Shown one piece after another: positions 49,297 through 58,856 of a stretch of 64,000 bases of DNA; the first letter of the stretch is position 1; each line of letters starts with the position of its first letter. The notes beneath the pieces were generated by a model. The model was not told where the DNA came from. It was given only the letters and a program-made list of their open reading frames with translations, and searched no databases. The translations under genes and the position numbers were made by a program. The stretch is from Sphaerisporangium sp. (GTDB lineage: Bacteria; Actinomycetota; Actinomycetes; Streptosporangiales; Streptosporangiaceae), in NCBI GenBank assembly GCA_025964675.1, contig JAOPYI010000239.1, positions 1 through 64,000 on the forward strand, read 5' to 3'.

Positions 49297-49348
49297 TATA
49301 TATAGGCGGCAGCCGTACTACCCGTGCCGGACCGCCGGTCGTCGATCG

Positions 49349-50428
49349 TCAGCGCTCGATCTCGCCGCGGATGAACTTCTCGACCGCATCCCGGGCGTCA
49401 TCGTCGGAGTACTGCTCCGGAGGCGACTTCATGAAGTAGGACGAGGCCGACAGGATCGGGCCGCCGATGCCGCGGTCCATGGCGATCTTCGCGGCACGCA
49501 CCGCGTCGATGATGACGCCGGCGGAGTTCGGCGAGTCCCAGACCTCGAGCTTGTACTCGAGGTTCAGCGGGGTGTCGCCGAAGGACTTGCCCTCCAGCCG
49601 GACGTAGGCCCACTTGCGGTCGTCCAGCCACGGCACGTGGTCGGACGGGCCGATGTGGACGTCGGCCTTGGCCATCTCGTGCGGGATCTGCGATGTGACC
49701 GACTGCGTCTTGGAGATCTTCTTGGACTGCAGGCGCTTGCGCTCCAGCATGTTCATGAAGTCCATGTTTCCGCCGAAGTTGAGCTGGTAGGTGCGCAGCA
49801 GCTCGACCCCGCGGTCTTCGAAGAGCTTGGCCATGACCCGGTGGGTGATGGTCGCGCCGACCTGGGACTTGATGTCGTCGCCGACGATCGGAATGCCCGC
49901 GTCGGTGAACTTCTTCGCCCAGACCGGGTCGGAGGCGATGAAGACGGGAAGCGCGTTGACGAAGGCCACGCCCGCGTCGATGGCGCACTGCGCGTAGAAG
50001 CGGTCGGCCTCCTCCGAGCCCACAGGAAGGTAGGACACCAGGACGTCGACCTTGGAGTCCTTGAGCACCGCGACCACGTCGGCCGGGGCCTCGTCGGACT
50101 CCTCGATCATCTCGCGGTAGTACTCCCCGAGACCGTCGTAGGTGGGACCACGCTGCACGGTGACGCCCGTGGGCGCCACGTCGCAGATCTTGATCGTGTT
50201 GTTCTCCGAGGCCACGATCGCCTCGGACAGGTCACGGCCGACCTTCTTCGCGTCGACGTCGAACGCCGCCACGAACTCCACGTCACGGACGTGGTAGTCG
50301 CCGAACTGGACGTGCATCAGGCCCGGCACCCGGCTGGCGGGGTCGGCGTCCCTGTAGAAATGCACGCCCTGCACCAGCGCCGCGGCACAGTTGCCGACAC
50401 CGACGATGGCTACGCGCACGGAACCCAT
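49349..50428 (-). CDS. ino1: Inositol-3-phosphate synthase
   Basis: A 359-residue NAD-dependent synthase that converts glucose 6-phosphate to inositol 3-phosphate, needed for phosphatidylinositol and mycothiol. The NAD motif is [31 protein letters not shown] and [14 protein letters not shown] are conserved active-site segments. The ATG at 50428 is 13 nt after the PadR gene, so they are an operon, as in mycobacteria (Rv0046c and Rv0047c). Confidence 0.95.
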   Translation of the reverse strand: MGSVRVAIVGVGNCAAALVQGVHFYRDADPASRVPGLMHVQFGDYHVRDVEFVAAFDVDAKKVGRDLSEAIVASENNTIKICDVAPTGVTVQRGPTYDGLGEYYREMIEESDEAPADVVAVLKDSKVDVLVSYLPVGSEEADRFYAQCAIDAGVAFVNALPVFIASDPVWAKKFTDAGIPIVGDDIKSQVGATITHRVMAKLFEDRGVELLRTYQLNFGGNMDFMNMLERKRLQSKKISKTQSVTSQIPHEMAKADVHIGPSDHVPWLDDRKWAYVRLEGKSFGDTPLNLEYKLEVWDSPNSAGVIIDAVRAAKIAMDRGIGGPILSASSYFMKSPPEQYSDDDARDAVEKFIRGEIER

Positions 50429-50441
50429 CGCACTCGCTCCT

Positions 50442-51098
50442 TTACTCGTTCGTCTTATCAGGAACGGGCTCGGCGTCCTGCGCCTCGGCCCTGTCCGCTC
50501 TTGCCCGGACGGCTTGCGCTCGTTCGGTATCGATCAGCTCGTTCAGCCAGCGCACTTCACGCTCGACTGATTCCAAACCGTGGCGCTGTAATTCCAAGGT
50601 GTAACTGTCCAGCCGCTCGCGCGTACGCGCTAGAGCCGTACGAACGCCGTCCAGCCGCTCTTCCAGCCGGCTTCTGCGACCTTCGAGGATGCGCAGCCGA
50701 ACCTCCGCCTCTGTGTGGCGGAAGAACGCGAAGTGAACCCCGAAACTCTCGTCTTCCCAGGAGGACGGCCCCGCCTGGGTGAGCAGATCCTGCAGGCGCT
50801 CCTTGCCTTCGGCTGTCAGCTTGTAGACGATCTTCGACCGGCGGCCGGTCAGTGGAAGGGCGTTGTCTCGCGGGCCCTGCGCCGCGTTGCCGGAGGCGCG
50901 CTGGTCCAGCGGATCCTCCGCGATCAGCCCGTCGGCCAGCAACTGACGCAGGCACGGATAGAGCGAGCCGTAGGAGAACGCCCGAAACATTCCGAGCAGG
51001 GCGTTGAGCCGTTTGCGCAGCTCATAGCCATGCAGGGGAGTCTCGTGAAGCGAGCCGAGCACGGCCAGTTCCAGGACTCCGCCCCTGCTGACCGCCAC
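50442..51098 (-). CDS. PadR-family regulator
   Basis: A 218-residue PadR-like winged-helix regulator: N-terminal HTH ([36 protein letters not shown]), a wing ([17 protein letters not shown]) and a C-terminal coiled-coil dimerisation domain (about residues 120-195). It probably controls ino1 and itself. The GTG at 51098 ([15 protein letters not shown]) follows GAGGGGGCGG. A PadR-type palindrome lies about 36-56 nt upstream. Confidence 0.88.
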   Translation of the reverse strand: MAVSRGGVLELAVLGSLHETPLHGYELRKRLNALLGMFRAFSYGSLYPCLRQLLADGLIAEDPLDQRASGNAAQGPRDNALPLTGRRSKIVYKLTAEGKERLQDLLTQAGPSSWEDESFGVHFAFFRHTEAEVRLRILEGRRSRLEERLDGVRTALARTRERLDSYTLELQRHGLESVEREVRWLNELIDTERAQAVRARADRAEAQDAEPVPDKTNE

Positions 51099-51133
51099 TG
51101 GAACCGCCCCCTCTCGCGTCGATGTGTCCCACC

Positions 51134-51154
51134 GATGTATCGAGCCGATACATC
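51134..51154. promoter_or_regulatory. Candidate PadR operator
   Basis: A perfect inverted repeat GATGTATCG-AGC-CGATACATC upstream of the padR-ino1 operon. It contains ATGT-11N-ACAT, close to the ATGT...ACAT pattern of PadR operators. It suggests autoregulation of the operon. Confidence 0.6.
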
Positions 51155-51243
51155 CTGAGGATACGTCGCGTCGGCATACTGTGCAATCAAGAAAACCATT
51201 AGCAGTTGGGCGGAATAGCCAAAAAAGTCGTAGTCTGGCGCTC

Positions 51244-51651
51244 ATGTGGTCACAGCGAGGGGTCGTGGACTACGTCCTCGCGAAGCGAGCGACCGTCCAG
51301 TCGCTCCGCTCCGGTCGCACGGCCAGGCATGATGTGTGTGACGCTCATCCGTACCTTTTACGTGCGGCCCGTTATCACGGCGAGCCCACCCAGCGCGCCT
51401 GCCCGGTATGCGAGCACCGGAACGTGACTCATGTCACATATGTGTACGGCGACCAGCTAGGTCGCAGCACAGGGCGTGTAAAAGCCACGTCAGACCTTGT
51501 TCAGATGGCCCATGAATACGAGGAATTCCGGGTCTACGTTGTCGAGGTCTGCCAAGGTTGTTCATGGAATCACCTGACGGTTTCCTTCGTCCTAGGCAAC
51601 GGCGGGCCACCGGGCAACTCCGCTACAAACGGACGGACCGCGGAGACGTAG
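51244..51651 (+). CDS. DUF5318 protein
   Basis: A 135-residue small protein with two CxxC pairs (RACPVCEHRNV and EVCQGCSWNHL), likely to bind zinc. It starts at ATG 51244 (MWSQRGVVDYVLAKRA). It corresponds to mycobacterial Rv0049, which sits just before ponA1, and here it precedes the class A PBP. The function is unknown. Confidence 0.85.
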   Translation: MWSQRGVVDYVLAKRATVQSLRSGRTARHDVCDAHPYLLRAARYHGEPTQRACPVCEHRNVTHVTYVYGDQLGRSTGRVKATSDLVQMAHEYEEFRVYVVEVCQGCSWNHLTVSFVLGNGGPPGNSATNGRTAET

Positions 51652-51755
51652 TCCAACGCAGTCGAGCTCCCCAGCTCAGGAGGCACGCTCTCCGCCTGCC
51701 ACGGACAGACAGACGTCAAGACCCTCCAGATCGCCAGATGACCCAACGAGGACGC

Positions 51756-54617
51756 GTGAGTTACAGCAGCTATGGCTCCGACCCGACCGGCCGCCCGGAC
51801 CCTGCCGAGGGCTCCGGTGGATCAGCTCGTCCCGGGCGGCGCCGTCGCTCTCCCCAAGGGGACGCGCCCCCCGGAGGACAGCCGGTACCGCGTTCCGGGC
51901 CCGCTCCCGACCCGGCCTCCGGACGGCGCGCTGCTCCGCCGCGGGGCGGGGACGCGGGCTGGGGCTCGCCCCCGGGGCCTGCGTCCGGCCGTTCCGGCGG
52001 CCCCGGGCCGGGCTCCGGCGACCCCCGCTCACGCGAGGGATCGGCCTCACATCCAGGGCCGGTAGACCCTCGCTCGCGGCCGGGGGCGGCCGACCCCCGC
52101 TCGGGCGGCGGCGATCCCCGCCGGGGCGCGGGTGACCCACGGGCCCGCCGTTCCGAGGCGGTCTTCGAGGACACCCAGTCGATGTCGCAGGGGCAGGCGC
52201 CCCCGCCCCGGCGCGATGTCTCCGGTTCGGAGACCGTCGCCAGCCGCGACGTGGGCGCAAGGCGAGGCCATCGGTCGCGTGGCGGGTCCGGCGGTCCGAG
52301 CGGTCCCGGTGGCCGTGGTCCGGGCGACGGGCCTCCCGGTGACGGCCCGAGCCGGCGGCGGCTGAGGGACGCCGAGCCCCCCGGCCGTAGGGGCTGGAGG
52401 CGCTTCCTCCCCAACTGGAAGATCGTGATGGTCGGCTTCGCCGTCGTGGCGGCGGGAGTCTTCGGCATGATCGCCGTCGCCTACGCCAACACGCCGTTGC
52501 CAGACGAGAAGAGCGCCAAGGAGACCGCGGTCGCCCAGGGCAGCTCGATCTACTACGCGAACGGCAAGCTGCTCGCACGGCTCGGTACCGAGCGCTACGT
52601 GTTGAACGACCTGAAGAAGGATGTGCCGGCGCTGGTCCAGGACGCGGTGATCGGGGCGGAGAACGCCTCGTTCCGCGAGGACTCCGGCATCTCGCTGTCG
52701 GGCATCGTGCGCTCGGTCTGGAGCACCGCGAGTGGTCAGCAGGTGCAGGGCGCCTCCACGATCACCCAGCAGATGGCACGTAACTACTTCAGCAACCTCA
52801 ACACCGACCGCCAGCTCACGCGGAAGGTCAAAGAGATCTTCATCGCCATCAAGCTGGACAAGGAGTGGCCCAAGGACAAGGTGCTGCTCTATTACCTGAA
52901 CACCGTGTCCTTCGGCCGTAACACCTACGGCATCCAGGCGGCCTCCCGGCAGTTCTTCCGCAAGGACGTTTCAAAGCTGAACGCGTCCGAGGCCGCGTAC
53001 CTGGCCGGTCGCATCCAGCAGCCCGGCAACTTCGACGCCCAGGAGTCCAAGGGCGACTACAGCGGTACGGAGTATCGCTTCAACTACGTCATCCGCCAGA
53101 TGGCGAAGACCTGGCCGGAGAAGTACGGCAGCCTGCTGAGCACCGCCAAGTTCGAGAAGCCGAAGGCGCAGCGGGTCAGCAACTATTACAACAAGTTCGG
53201 CGGCTACATGATCAGGGCCGTGGTGAACGAGCTGCAAGAGAAGGGCCTGCCCCAGTCGGAGATCGAAAAGGGCGGCTACAAGATCACCACCACGTTCGAC
53301 AAGGACCTGATGCAGGCGGCGGCGGACGCCGTCCAGAACAACACCTCACCCCTGTCTCCCGAGATCCACACCAGCCTCGCCGCGGTAGACCCCAGGAACG
53401 GCCGGGTCATCGCCTTCTACGGGGGAAAGAACTACCTCGGCAAGCATCCCGACCAGTTCAACGACGCGTTCGACGCCCGGAAGCAGGCGGCCTCGGCCTT
53501 CAAGCCGTACGTGCTCGCCGCCTGGCTCGAGTCGAACTACAGCCTGAACAGCTACGTCCCCGGAAACCACACGGTGCCCGACGTGCTGCCCGGCACGACG
53601 AAGATCACCAACCAGGAGCACATGCCCTCGGGGATCACGGTCAAAAGCGCGACGGCACACTCGATCAACACGGCTTTCGCGTCGATGGCGTACAAGGTCG
53701 GGCTGGACAAGGTGGAGGAGATCGCCGCCGCCGCGGGGATCCCGCGGGCCGAGCTGGACAGGGACCGCGAGGCCCACAAGTTCCTGATGTCCATCGGTAC
53801 CGCGCTGGTCTCGCCTCTGGAGCAGGCCGGCGGGTACTCGATCTTCGCGAACCAGGGCAAGCACTACAAGTCCCACGTGGTCAAGGAAGTCGTGAACTCG
53901 ACTGGCGTGACCGTCGTGCAGGAGGACAAGACCCCGACGCAGGTGATCTCACCTACCTCCGCTTCCGACGCCGTCGTGGCCCTTCGCGCGGTGGTCACAG
54001 AGGGGACCGGGCGCGCCGCGGCGCTTGCCGATCGCCCGGTGGCCGGTAAGACCGGCACCAACACCGACAACAAGGAAGCGTGGTTCGTCGGGTTCACCCC
54101 GCAGCTGTCCACAGCCGTCGGCATGTACCGCGAGCAGTGTGTGACGAAGAGCGGGAAGCTTCTGGCGGGCCGGGAGATCTGCCCCAACGGGACCACGGGC
54201 AAGGAGATCTCTCTGGGGCATGAGATCCAGGGCGCCACCTACCCGAGCCGGGTCTGGCATGCCTTCATGGCGGCCGCGATGAAGGGCAAGTCGGTGGAGC
54301 AGTTCCCCGACGCCTCCAACAACGGCACGCAGGAGAACATCGTGCCCATGCCCGTTCCGACGCCGACCCCGACGCCGACCGACAACGGGTTCCCGACCGG
54401 CATCCCGACCGACAACGGCGGTGGCGGCAACAATGGTGGAGGCAACGGCGGTGGCGGCTGCCTTCCCTGGGACGACGCCTGCAACAACGCCGGCGCCGCC
54501 GCGCCCAACCAGGGCAACGCCCCCGGAGCCGGCGCCACGCCCAATCCGACCCCAACGCCAACGCCCACGCCCACGCCGACAAGCGGGCGACGGCCGACGG
54601 CCGTCCCCTCCCGGTGA
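51756..54617 (+). CDS. Class A penicillin-binding protein (PBP1-like)
   Basis: A roughly 953-residue bifunctional peptidoglycan synthase. A long disordered Pro/Gly/Arg N-terminus (about 215 residues) precedes a membrane segment (KIVMVGFAVVAAGVFGMIAV). The GT51 transglycosylase follows (IGAENASFREDSG with the catalytic Glu; QGASTITQQMARNYF), then the transpeptidase with SAFK, SIN and KTGT motifs. The C-terminus has Gly-rich and Pro-Thr repeats. The start could be ATG 51738 or GTG 51756; the latter has GAGGA upstream. It is the positional equivalent of PonA1. Confidence 0.92.
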   Translation: MSYSSYGSDPTGRPDPAEGSGGSARPGRRRRSPQGDAPPGGQPVPRSGPAPDPASGRRAAPPRGGDAGWGSPPGPASGRSGGPGPGSGDPRSREGSASHPGPVDPRSRPGAADPRSGGGDPRRGAGDPRARRSEAVFEDTQSMSQGQAPPPRRDVSGSETVASRDVGARRGHRSRGGSGGPSGPGGRGPGDGPPGDGPSRRRLRDAEPPGRRGWRRFLPNWKIVMVGFAVVAAGVFGMIAVAYANTPLPDEKSAKETAVAQGSSIYYANGKLLARLGTERYVLNDLKKDVPALVQDAVIGAENASFREDSGISLSGIVRSVWSTASGQQVQGASTITQQMARNYFSNLNTDRQLTRKVKEIFIAIKLDKEWPKDKVLLYYLNTVSFGRNTYGIQAASRQFFRKDVSKLNASEAAYLAGRIQQPGNFDAQESKGDYSGTEYRFNYVIRQMAKTWPEKYGSLLSTAKFEKPKAQRVSNYYNKFGGYMIRAVVNELQEKGLPQSEIEKGGYKITTTFDKDLMQAAADAVQNNTSPLSPEIHTSLAAVDPRNGRVIAFYGGKNYLGKHPDQFNDAFDARKQAASAFKPYVLAAWLESNYSLNSYVPGNHTVPDVLPGTTKITNQEHMPSGITVKSATAHSINTAFASMAYKVGLDKVEEIAAAAGIPRAELDRDREAHKFLMSIGTALVSPLEQAGGYSIFANQGKHYKSHVVKEVVNSTGVTVVQEDKTPTQVISPTSASDAVVALRAVVTEGTGRAAALADRPVAGKTGTNTDNKEAWFVGFTPQLSTAVGMYREQCVTKSGKLLAGREICPNGTTGKEISLGHEIQGATYPSRVWHAFMAAAMKGKSVEQFPDASNNGTQENIVPMPVPTPTPTPTDNGFPTGIPTDNGGGGNNGGGNGGGGCLPWDDACNNAGAAAPNQGNAPGAGATPNPTPTPTPTPTPTSGRRPTAVPSR

Positions 54618-54629
54618 TCGAATAACGTC

Positions 54630-55979
54630 ATGAGCCGATCGACGTACGCATCCGGTCCCGCCGGCCCCTTGGCACGTGCCGTGCTGCCGTTCGTTCCCCT
54701 TGGGCTGCTCGCGGTCCTCGGGGCGGTGCTCGCGTACGCGTGGAAGGCGCCGTGCCGGTTCAGCGGCGCCTGGAATGACGGCACCCAGCAGTTCCTCAAC
54801 TTCTGCTACACCGACATCTATCCGCTGTGGTGGAGCGAGAAGCTCGACCAGGGCCTCGCGCCGTACTTCGGCCACGACGTGGAGTATCCCGTTGGCATCG
54901 GCTGGCTGATGTGGGTCGTCCAGAGGCTCGTGTCCGGGCTGAACGAGCCGGGGGTCTGGTTCTACGACCTCACAGTGATCGTGATGGCGGTGTCGCTGAT
55001 CGCGGGGGTCCTGGTCATGGCGTCGCTGGCCGGGGCGCAGGGCCGTCCCTGGGACGCGGTCTGGTACGCGCTGGCGCCCGCGCTCATCCTCACGGCGTTC
55101 ATCAACTGGGACCTGCTCTGCGGAGCGCTGAGCCTCGGGGCCTTCCTCGCCTGGTCGAGGCGCAACCACTTCCTGGCCGGGGTGCTGCTGGGGCTCGCCA
55201 TCGCCACGAAGTTCTACCCGCTTGTCTTCTTCGGCCCGCTGTTCCTGCTGGCCCTGCGTACCCGCAAGCTCGCCCCTTTCCTCTGGACACTCGGCGGCAC
55301 GGTGATCACGTGGGTGGTGGTGAACCTGCCGTTCATGCTCCTCGCGTTCAAGGGCTGGAAGAGGTTCTACGTCTTCAGCAGCGAGCGCGGAGCCGACTGG
55401 GGTTCGGTCTGGTACTTCTTCCAGGTGAAGCAGTGGCCGATCCTTGGGGACGCCGGCAGGCTGGACACGCTCGGCATCGTCTCCTTCGGGGTGCTCTGCG
55501 CGGCGGTGGCCGTCCTTGCCCTGACCGCGCCGACGAGGCCGAGGCTGATGCAGCTCAGCTTCCTGGTCCTCGCCGCCTTCATGGTGACCAACAAGGTGTG
55601 GTCCCCGCAGTACGTCCTGTGGCTGGTGCCGTTCGCGGTGCTGGCGCGGCCGAACTGGAAGCCGCTGCTGCTCTGGCAGGTGGCCGAGTGCTGGTACTTC
55701 TTCGCGATCTGGCTCTACCTGGTCGGAATCCAGCCGGGTAACGTGGCCCTCGGGATCAGCGAAAGCACCTACTTCACCGCCGTGTGGGGCCGGGCCATCA
55801 CGATCGCCATCATGGCGGCGTTCGTCGTCAGGGACATCCTGCGTCCCGAGTACGACGTGATACGCAAGGGTGGTGCCGACGACCCCACGGGCGGAGTCTT
55901 CGACGGCGCCGAGGACCGCTTCGTCCTGCGGGTCCCCGCTCCGCCGCGCCAGGTGGAGCCCGCGCAGAGCTCGGTTTGA
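54630..55979 (+). CDS. GT87-type polyprenol-phosphate-sugar glycosyltransferase
   Basis: A 449-residue membrane protein with about ten membrane segments and the DUF2029/GT87 layout. An extracytoplasmic loop follows TM1 (DGTQQFLNFCYTDIYPLWW); the conserved Asp/Glu near YFGHDVEYPVG is the likely catalytic site. The family transfers mannose or similar sugars from polyprenol phosphate outside the membrane. It is 12 nt after the PBP gene, as Rv0051 follows ponA1, so it may act in cell-wall glycan synthesis. Confidence 0.8.
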   Translation: MSRSTYASGPAGPLARAVLPFVPLGLLAVLGAVLAYAWKAPCRFSGAWNDGTQQFLNFCYTDIYPLWWSEKLDQGLAPYFGHDVEYPVGIGWLMWVVQRLVSGLNEPGVWFYDLTVIVMAVSLIAGVLVMASLAGAQGRPWDAVWYALAPALILTAFINWDLLCGALSLGAFLAWSRRNHFLAGVLLGLAIATKFYPLVFFGPLFLLALRTRKLAPFLWTLGGTVITWVVVNLPFMLLAFKGWKRFYVFSSERGADWGSVWYFFQVKQWPILGDAGRLDTLGIVSFGVLCAAVAVLALTAPTRPRLMQLSFLVLAAFMVTNKVWSPQYVLWLVPFAVLARPNWKPLLLWQVAECWYFFAIWLYLVGIQPGNVALGISESTYFTAVWGRAITIAIMAAFVVRDILRPEYDVIRKGGADDPTGGVFDGAEDRFVLRVPAPPRQVEPAQSSV

Positions 55980-56016
55980 CGCCGAAAGTCCAGGATGACC
56001 CTCTATTCTCCTACGT

Positions 56017-57141
56017 GTGCAGACCTCCCCCCTGGAGACCGTTTCTCGGGTGCCGGTGCGCCAGTCCGACGGCGACGCGCTGCTGCTGTGGTTGGGGTCC
56101 CGGGCGGGGATCGTCGTCGCCGCCACTGTGGGGGCGGGCGTGCTGGCGGGGGACAAGACCCTCAGGCCCTTCCTGGAACGCTGGCAGCACTGGGACGCCA
56201 AGCTCCTCGTGGACATCGCGAAGTTCGGCTATGACGGCGACCCCGCCGCCTACCCCGACGCCGGGCTGCCGGCCTTCTTCCCCGGGATGCCCCTCGCCCT
56301 CCGCCTGCTCCACGTGATCGTCCCCGACTGGTCGCTCGCGGGCTTGCTGATCTCGCTCGTCGCCGGGACGGTCGCGATGATGGCGCTGGCGAGGCTGGCC
56401 GAGTTCGAGGGCCCCGAGGGCGCCGGACGCCGGGCCGTGCTGGCGCTGCTGCTCTGTCCCACGGCGGTGTTCCTGTTCGCGGGGTACACCGAGCCGCTTT
56501 TCCTGGCCTTCGCGATTCCCGCCTGGCTCTACGCGCGGCGCCAGAACTGGGTGGCCGCCGGACTCCTCGCCGCGGGCGCGTCGTGCGTGCGCATCACCGG
56601 GCTGTTCCTGGGGCTGGCACTGATCGTGGAGTTCGTCATGCGCCGGGGCCGGGCCGGCAAGGCCGGGTGGCTGCTGGTCCCGTTCGTGCCGCTGGTGATC
56701 TACTCCGCCTACCAGCACGCGCGTACGGGGGACTGGCTCGCCTGGCAGCACGCCCAGGAGGCCGGCTGGGGGCGGCAGATGGTGTGGCCGTGGCAGTCGT
56801 TCCTCACGACCTGGCACATGGCGGCGGGTGACGGCCCGTTCGTCTGGGCGTTCCGCATGGAGATCGCGGGCGCGGTCCTGGGTGTAGCCGTGGCGATCTG
56901 GCTGCTGGTCGCCCGGCGGTGGAGCGAGCTGGTCTACGTCGGCCTGCAGCTCGGGGCGCTGCTGTTCTCGGCGTATTACCTCTCGATCCCGCGTGCGGCC
57001 CTGCTGTGGTGGCCGCTGTGGGTGATGATCGGCCAGGTCTCCGTGCGGCGCCGCGCCCTGCTCGTGGTGTACGCGCTGGTCGCGGGGCCGCTCATGGTGC
57101 TCAACACCATGACCTTCATCGGCGGGGCCTGGGCGGGCTGA
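56017..57141 (+). CDS. Membrane mannosyltransferase-like protein (PIG-V type)
   Basis: A 374-residue integral membrane protein with about nine membrane segments. The WQHWDAKLL motif after the first segment and LPAFFPGMPLALRLL resemble the PIG-V/GT-C glycosyltransferases found in actinobacteria. It would use a polyprenol-linked sugar donor on the outer face. The start is a GTG at 56017. It is 37 bp downstream of the GT87 gene, so the PBP-GT87-PIG-V genes form one run. Confidence 0.72.
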   Translation: MQTSPLETVSRVPVRQSDGDALLLWLGSRAGIVVAATVGAGVLAGDKTLRPFLERWQHWDAKLLVDIAKFGYDGDPAAYPDAGLPAFFPGMPLALRLLHVIVPDWSLAGLLISLVAGTVAMMALARLAEFEGPEGAGRRAVLALLLCPTAVFLFAGYTEPLFLAFAIPAWLYARRQNWVAAGLLAAGASCVRITGLFLGLALIVEFVMRRGRAGKAGWLLVPFVPLVIYSAYQHARTGDWLAWQHAQEAGWGRQMVWPWQSFLTTWHMAAGDGPFVWAFRMEIAGAVLGVAVAIWLLVARRWSELVYVGLQLGALLFSAYYLSIPRAALLWWPLWVMIGQVSVRRRALLVVYALVAGPLMVLNTMTFIGGAWAG

Positions 57142-57183
57142 GGTGCGCTGCCTACCCAGTTCTTCGGTGGAATAATCCCATGG

Positions 57184-57207
57184 TTTTATCCACAGGCTGT
57201 GGATTAA
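57184..57207. other. DnaA-box-like palindrome between convergent genes
   Basis: TTTTATCCACAGGCTGTGGATTAA contains a perfect TTATCCACA (57186-57194) and an inverted partner, sharing 17 nt (ATCCACAGGCTGTGGAT) with the oriC pair at 21807-21823. It overlaps the stop codon of the endonuclease IV gene. It might bind DnaA or act as a weak bidirectional terminator. Confidence 0.5.
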
Positions 57208-57959
57208 AGGTGGTCCCGCAGGAAGGCGATGTCGGCCGCCTGCCCGTCGCCCGGGGTCTCCACCACGATCGGCGCCCCCGCGGCACGGCAGACGCTCAGG
57301 ATCAGCTCGGGATCGATCTGTCCCTTGCCCAGGTTGGCGTGCCGGTCGGCTCCTGAGTCGAAGGCGTCGCGCGAGTCGTTGCAGTGGACGAGGTCGATGC
57401 GGCCCGTGATGGCCTTGACGCGGTCGACCACGTCGGCGAGCTCCTCGCCCCCGGCGTGAGCGTGGCAGGTGTCCAGGCAGAAGCCCACGTCGAAGCCGTC
57501 GAGCGCCTCCCACAGCATCGCCACGCGGTCGAGCTTGCGCGCCATCGCGTTGCCGCCGCCCGCGGTGTTCTCGATCAGCACCGGGATGGGCGTCTCGAGC
57601 CGCTCGAACACCTTGCGCCAGTTGTCGAAGCCGACCTGGGGATCTTCGTCCTTGTTGACGTGGCCCCCGTGCACGATCAGGCCCTTGGCGCCGATCGACG
57701 CCGCCGCCTCGAGCTGGCTCGCGAGAAGCTTGCGGCTGGGGATGCGGATGCGGTTGTTGGCCGTCGCGACGTTGATCACGTATGGCGCGTGGACGTAGAC
57801 GTCGACCTCCGACTCCCTCAGGGCGTCGGCGGCGGCGGGCAGGACCGGTCCTTTCCACCCCTGGGGATCACCGAGAAAGAACTGCACGACCTCGGCTTCC
57901 CGTGCCGTGGCGTGGGCCAGGGGGTCGTCTTGGTCGACGTGAGCTCCGATACGCACCAT
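57204..57959 (-). CDS. Endonuclease IV-like AP endonuclease (TIM barrel)
   Basis: A 251-residue TIM-barrel protein of the AP-endonuclease 2 family. Zinc-site motifs match endonuclease IV: FCLDTCHAHAGG, VHCNDSRDAFDSGADRHANL and IVVETPG. It would cleave DNA at abasic sites in base-excision repair. Length is slightly below the 280 residues of E. coli Nfo. The ATG at 57959 gives MVRIGAHVDQDDPLAHA. It converges with the mannosyltransferase gene. Confidence 0.82.
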   Translation of the reverse strand: MVRIGAHVDQDDPLAHATAREAEVVQFFLGDPQGWKGPVLPAAADALRESEVDVYVHAPYVINVATANNRIRIPSRKLLASQLEAAASIGAKGLIVHGGHVNKDEDPQVGFDNWRKVFERLETPIPVLIENTAGGGNAMARKLDRVAMLWEALDGFDVGFCLDTCHAHAGGEELADVVDRVKAITGRIDLVHCNDSRDAFDSGADRHANLGKGQIDPELILSVCRAAGAPIVVETPGDGQAADIAFLRDHL

Positions 57960-58058
57960 GAGTCGAGCGTAGCCGTTTCAACAACCCGCGCAGGGGCAGT
58001 GGAGCCGCCGGGTTGGTACGCCCGGAAACCTGCGTACCGTGACACATAGGAGACAGCT

Positions 58059-58241
58059 GTGGCCTACAACCGCCGCGGGATCAGCTTCTTAGGCCTGATC
58101 TACATTCTCATCGGCATCTACGTGGCATGGGTACACGACTACATCACGCCCAGCCTGCTGAAGAAGGTCGCTCAGGCTCTTATCGCGGTGTTCCTGTGGT
58201 TCCTCATCCTGCTCGGCGTCGATCTTCATATCGGGGGCTGA
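58059..58241 (+). CDS. Small membrane protein (60 aa)
   Basis: GTG at 58059 with AGGAGACAGCT upstream. The product has two hydrophobic segments (about residues 8-25 and 38-56) separated by a short charged loop. It is conserved in type among actinobacteria as a hypothetical membrane protein, in my reading. It converges with another small membrane protein gene across a hairpin. Function unknown. Confidence 0.6.
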   Translation: MAYNRRGISFLGLIYILIGIYVAWVHDYITPSLLKKVAQALIAVFLWFLILLGVDLHIGG

Positions 58242-58265
58242 GATTTCTCTCGTACACGCCGGCGG

Positions 58266-58285
58266 GGGCGCCTCGGGGGGCGCCC
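58266..58285. terminator. Bidirectional hairpin terminator
   Basis: Arms GGGCGCC (58266-58272) and GGCGCCC (58279-58285) with a 6-nt loop lie between two convergent small membrane protein genes. Confidence 0.5.
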
Positions 58286-58315
58286 GGTCGTACCGGCGCG
58301 TGCGGCATCACCTGG

Positions 58316-58627
58316 TCAGGGGATGAACCCGCCGTGGTAGATGCCTGTCGCCACGCCGACGAACGACATCACGATGGCGACGATGTTCACCGAGCGCTCG
58401 GCGGTCGTGGCGGAGACATATTGGGAGTACATCCCGACGACGAACCCGATCACTCCGGCCCATGACGCGACCACGTGGGCGACCACGACGAACCCGCTCA
58501 CGAACGCGACCAGACCGCAGGCCAGCGCGACCAGGGTCAAGGTGTTCTCAAGCGTGTGCTTCCTGCCGTCGGAGTTGAGCGTGAGGCGGAAGGGCTCGCT
58601 CTCGGTAGGGCCAAGGGCTTGTGGCAT
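58316..58627 (-). CDS. Small membrane protein (103 aa)
   Basis: A 103-residue protein with a hydrophilic N-terminus and three hydrophobic segments (about residues 30-52, 54-72 and 80-100). The ATG at 58627 is preceded by a purine-rich GGAGGTGG. It is divergent from the rpsF operon. I do not recognise a family. Confidence 0.6.
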   Translation of the reverse strand: MPQALGPTESEPFRLTLNSDGRKHTLENTLTLVALACGLVAFVSGFVVVAHVVASWAGVIGFVVGMYSQYVSATTAERSVNIVAIVMSFVGVATGIYHGGFIP

Positions 58628-58760
58628 TGGCGGCCACCTCCTCTCTTATGTCCCTGACGTTCCCCTTACGGGCGGCGGGCAATCGCGCCCGGGCACCTGG
58701 GTGAGCCTGGTAGACTCCTTGGGCTGCGTTTGTTATCCGCGTGTTATCAACCGCGCGATG

Positions 58761-58856
58761 TCGCTCCGCCACCGAAGGCGGCGCGAAGACGTCAGCGTCC
58801 TCCTGTCACGGCATGGTGTCGTGACCGCAAGAGTCCAGAGGAGGTTGGAAGTCCGC
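58761..58856 (+). promoter_or_regulatory. rpsF leader with hairpin
   Basis: A stem CCGCC (58766-58770)/GGCGG (58777-58781) with an ACCGAA loop lies about 75 nt upstream of rpsF. In many bacteria the rpsF mRNA leader binds the S6-S18 complex for autoregulation. The hairpin and its CCG-containing loop are compatible with that, but a detailed match was not checked. Confidence 0.3.

Noticed and set aside
54540-54580. Short DNA repeat of CCGACCCC type
   Set aside because: It encodes the Pro-Thr repeat at the PBP C-terminus; such tails are common in actinobacterial PBPs.
53949-56216. 755-codon minus-strand ORF
   Set aside because: Covers the PBP end, GT87 and mannosyltransferase genes in antisense. 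Composition is dominated by Arg/His/Glu and no motif is present.
56011-57858. 615-codon minus-strand ORF
   Set aside because: Antisense to the mannosyltransferase gene and an out-of-frame read of the endonuclease IV gene.
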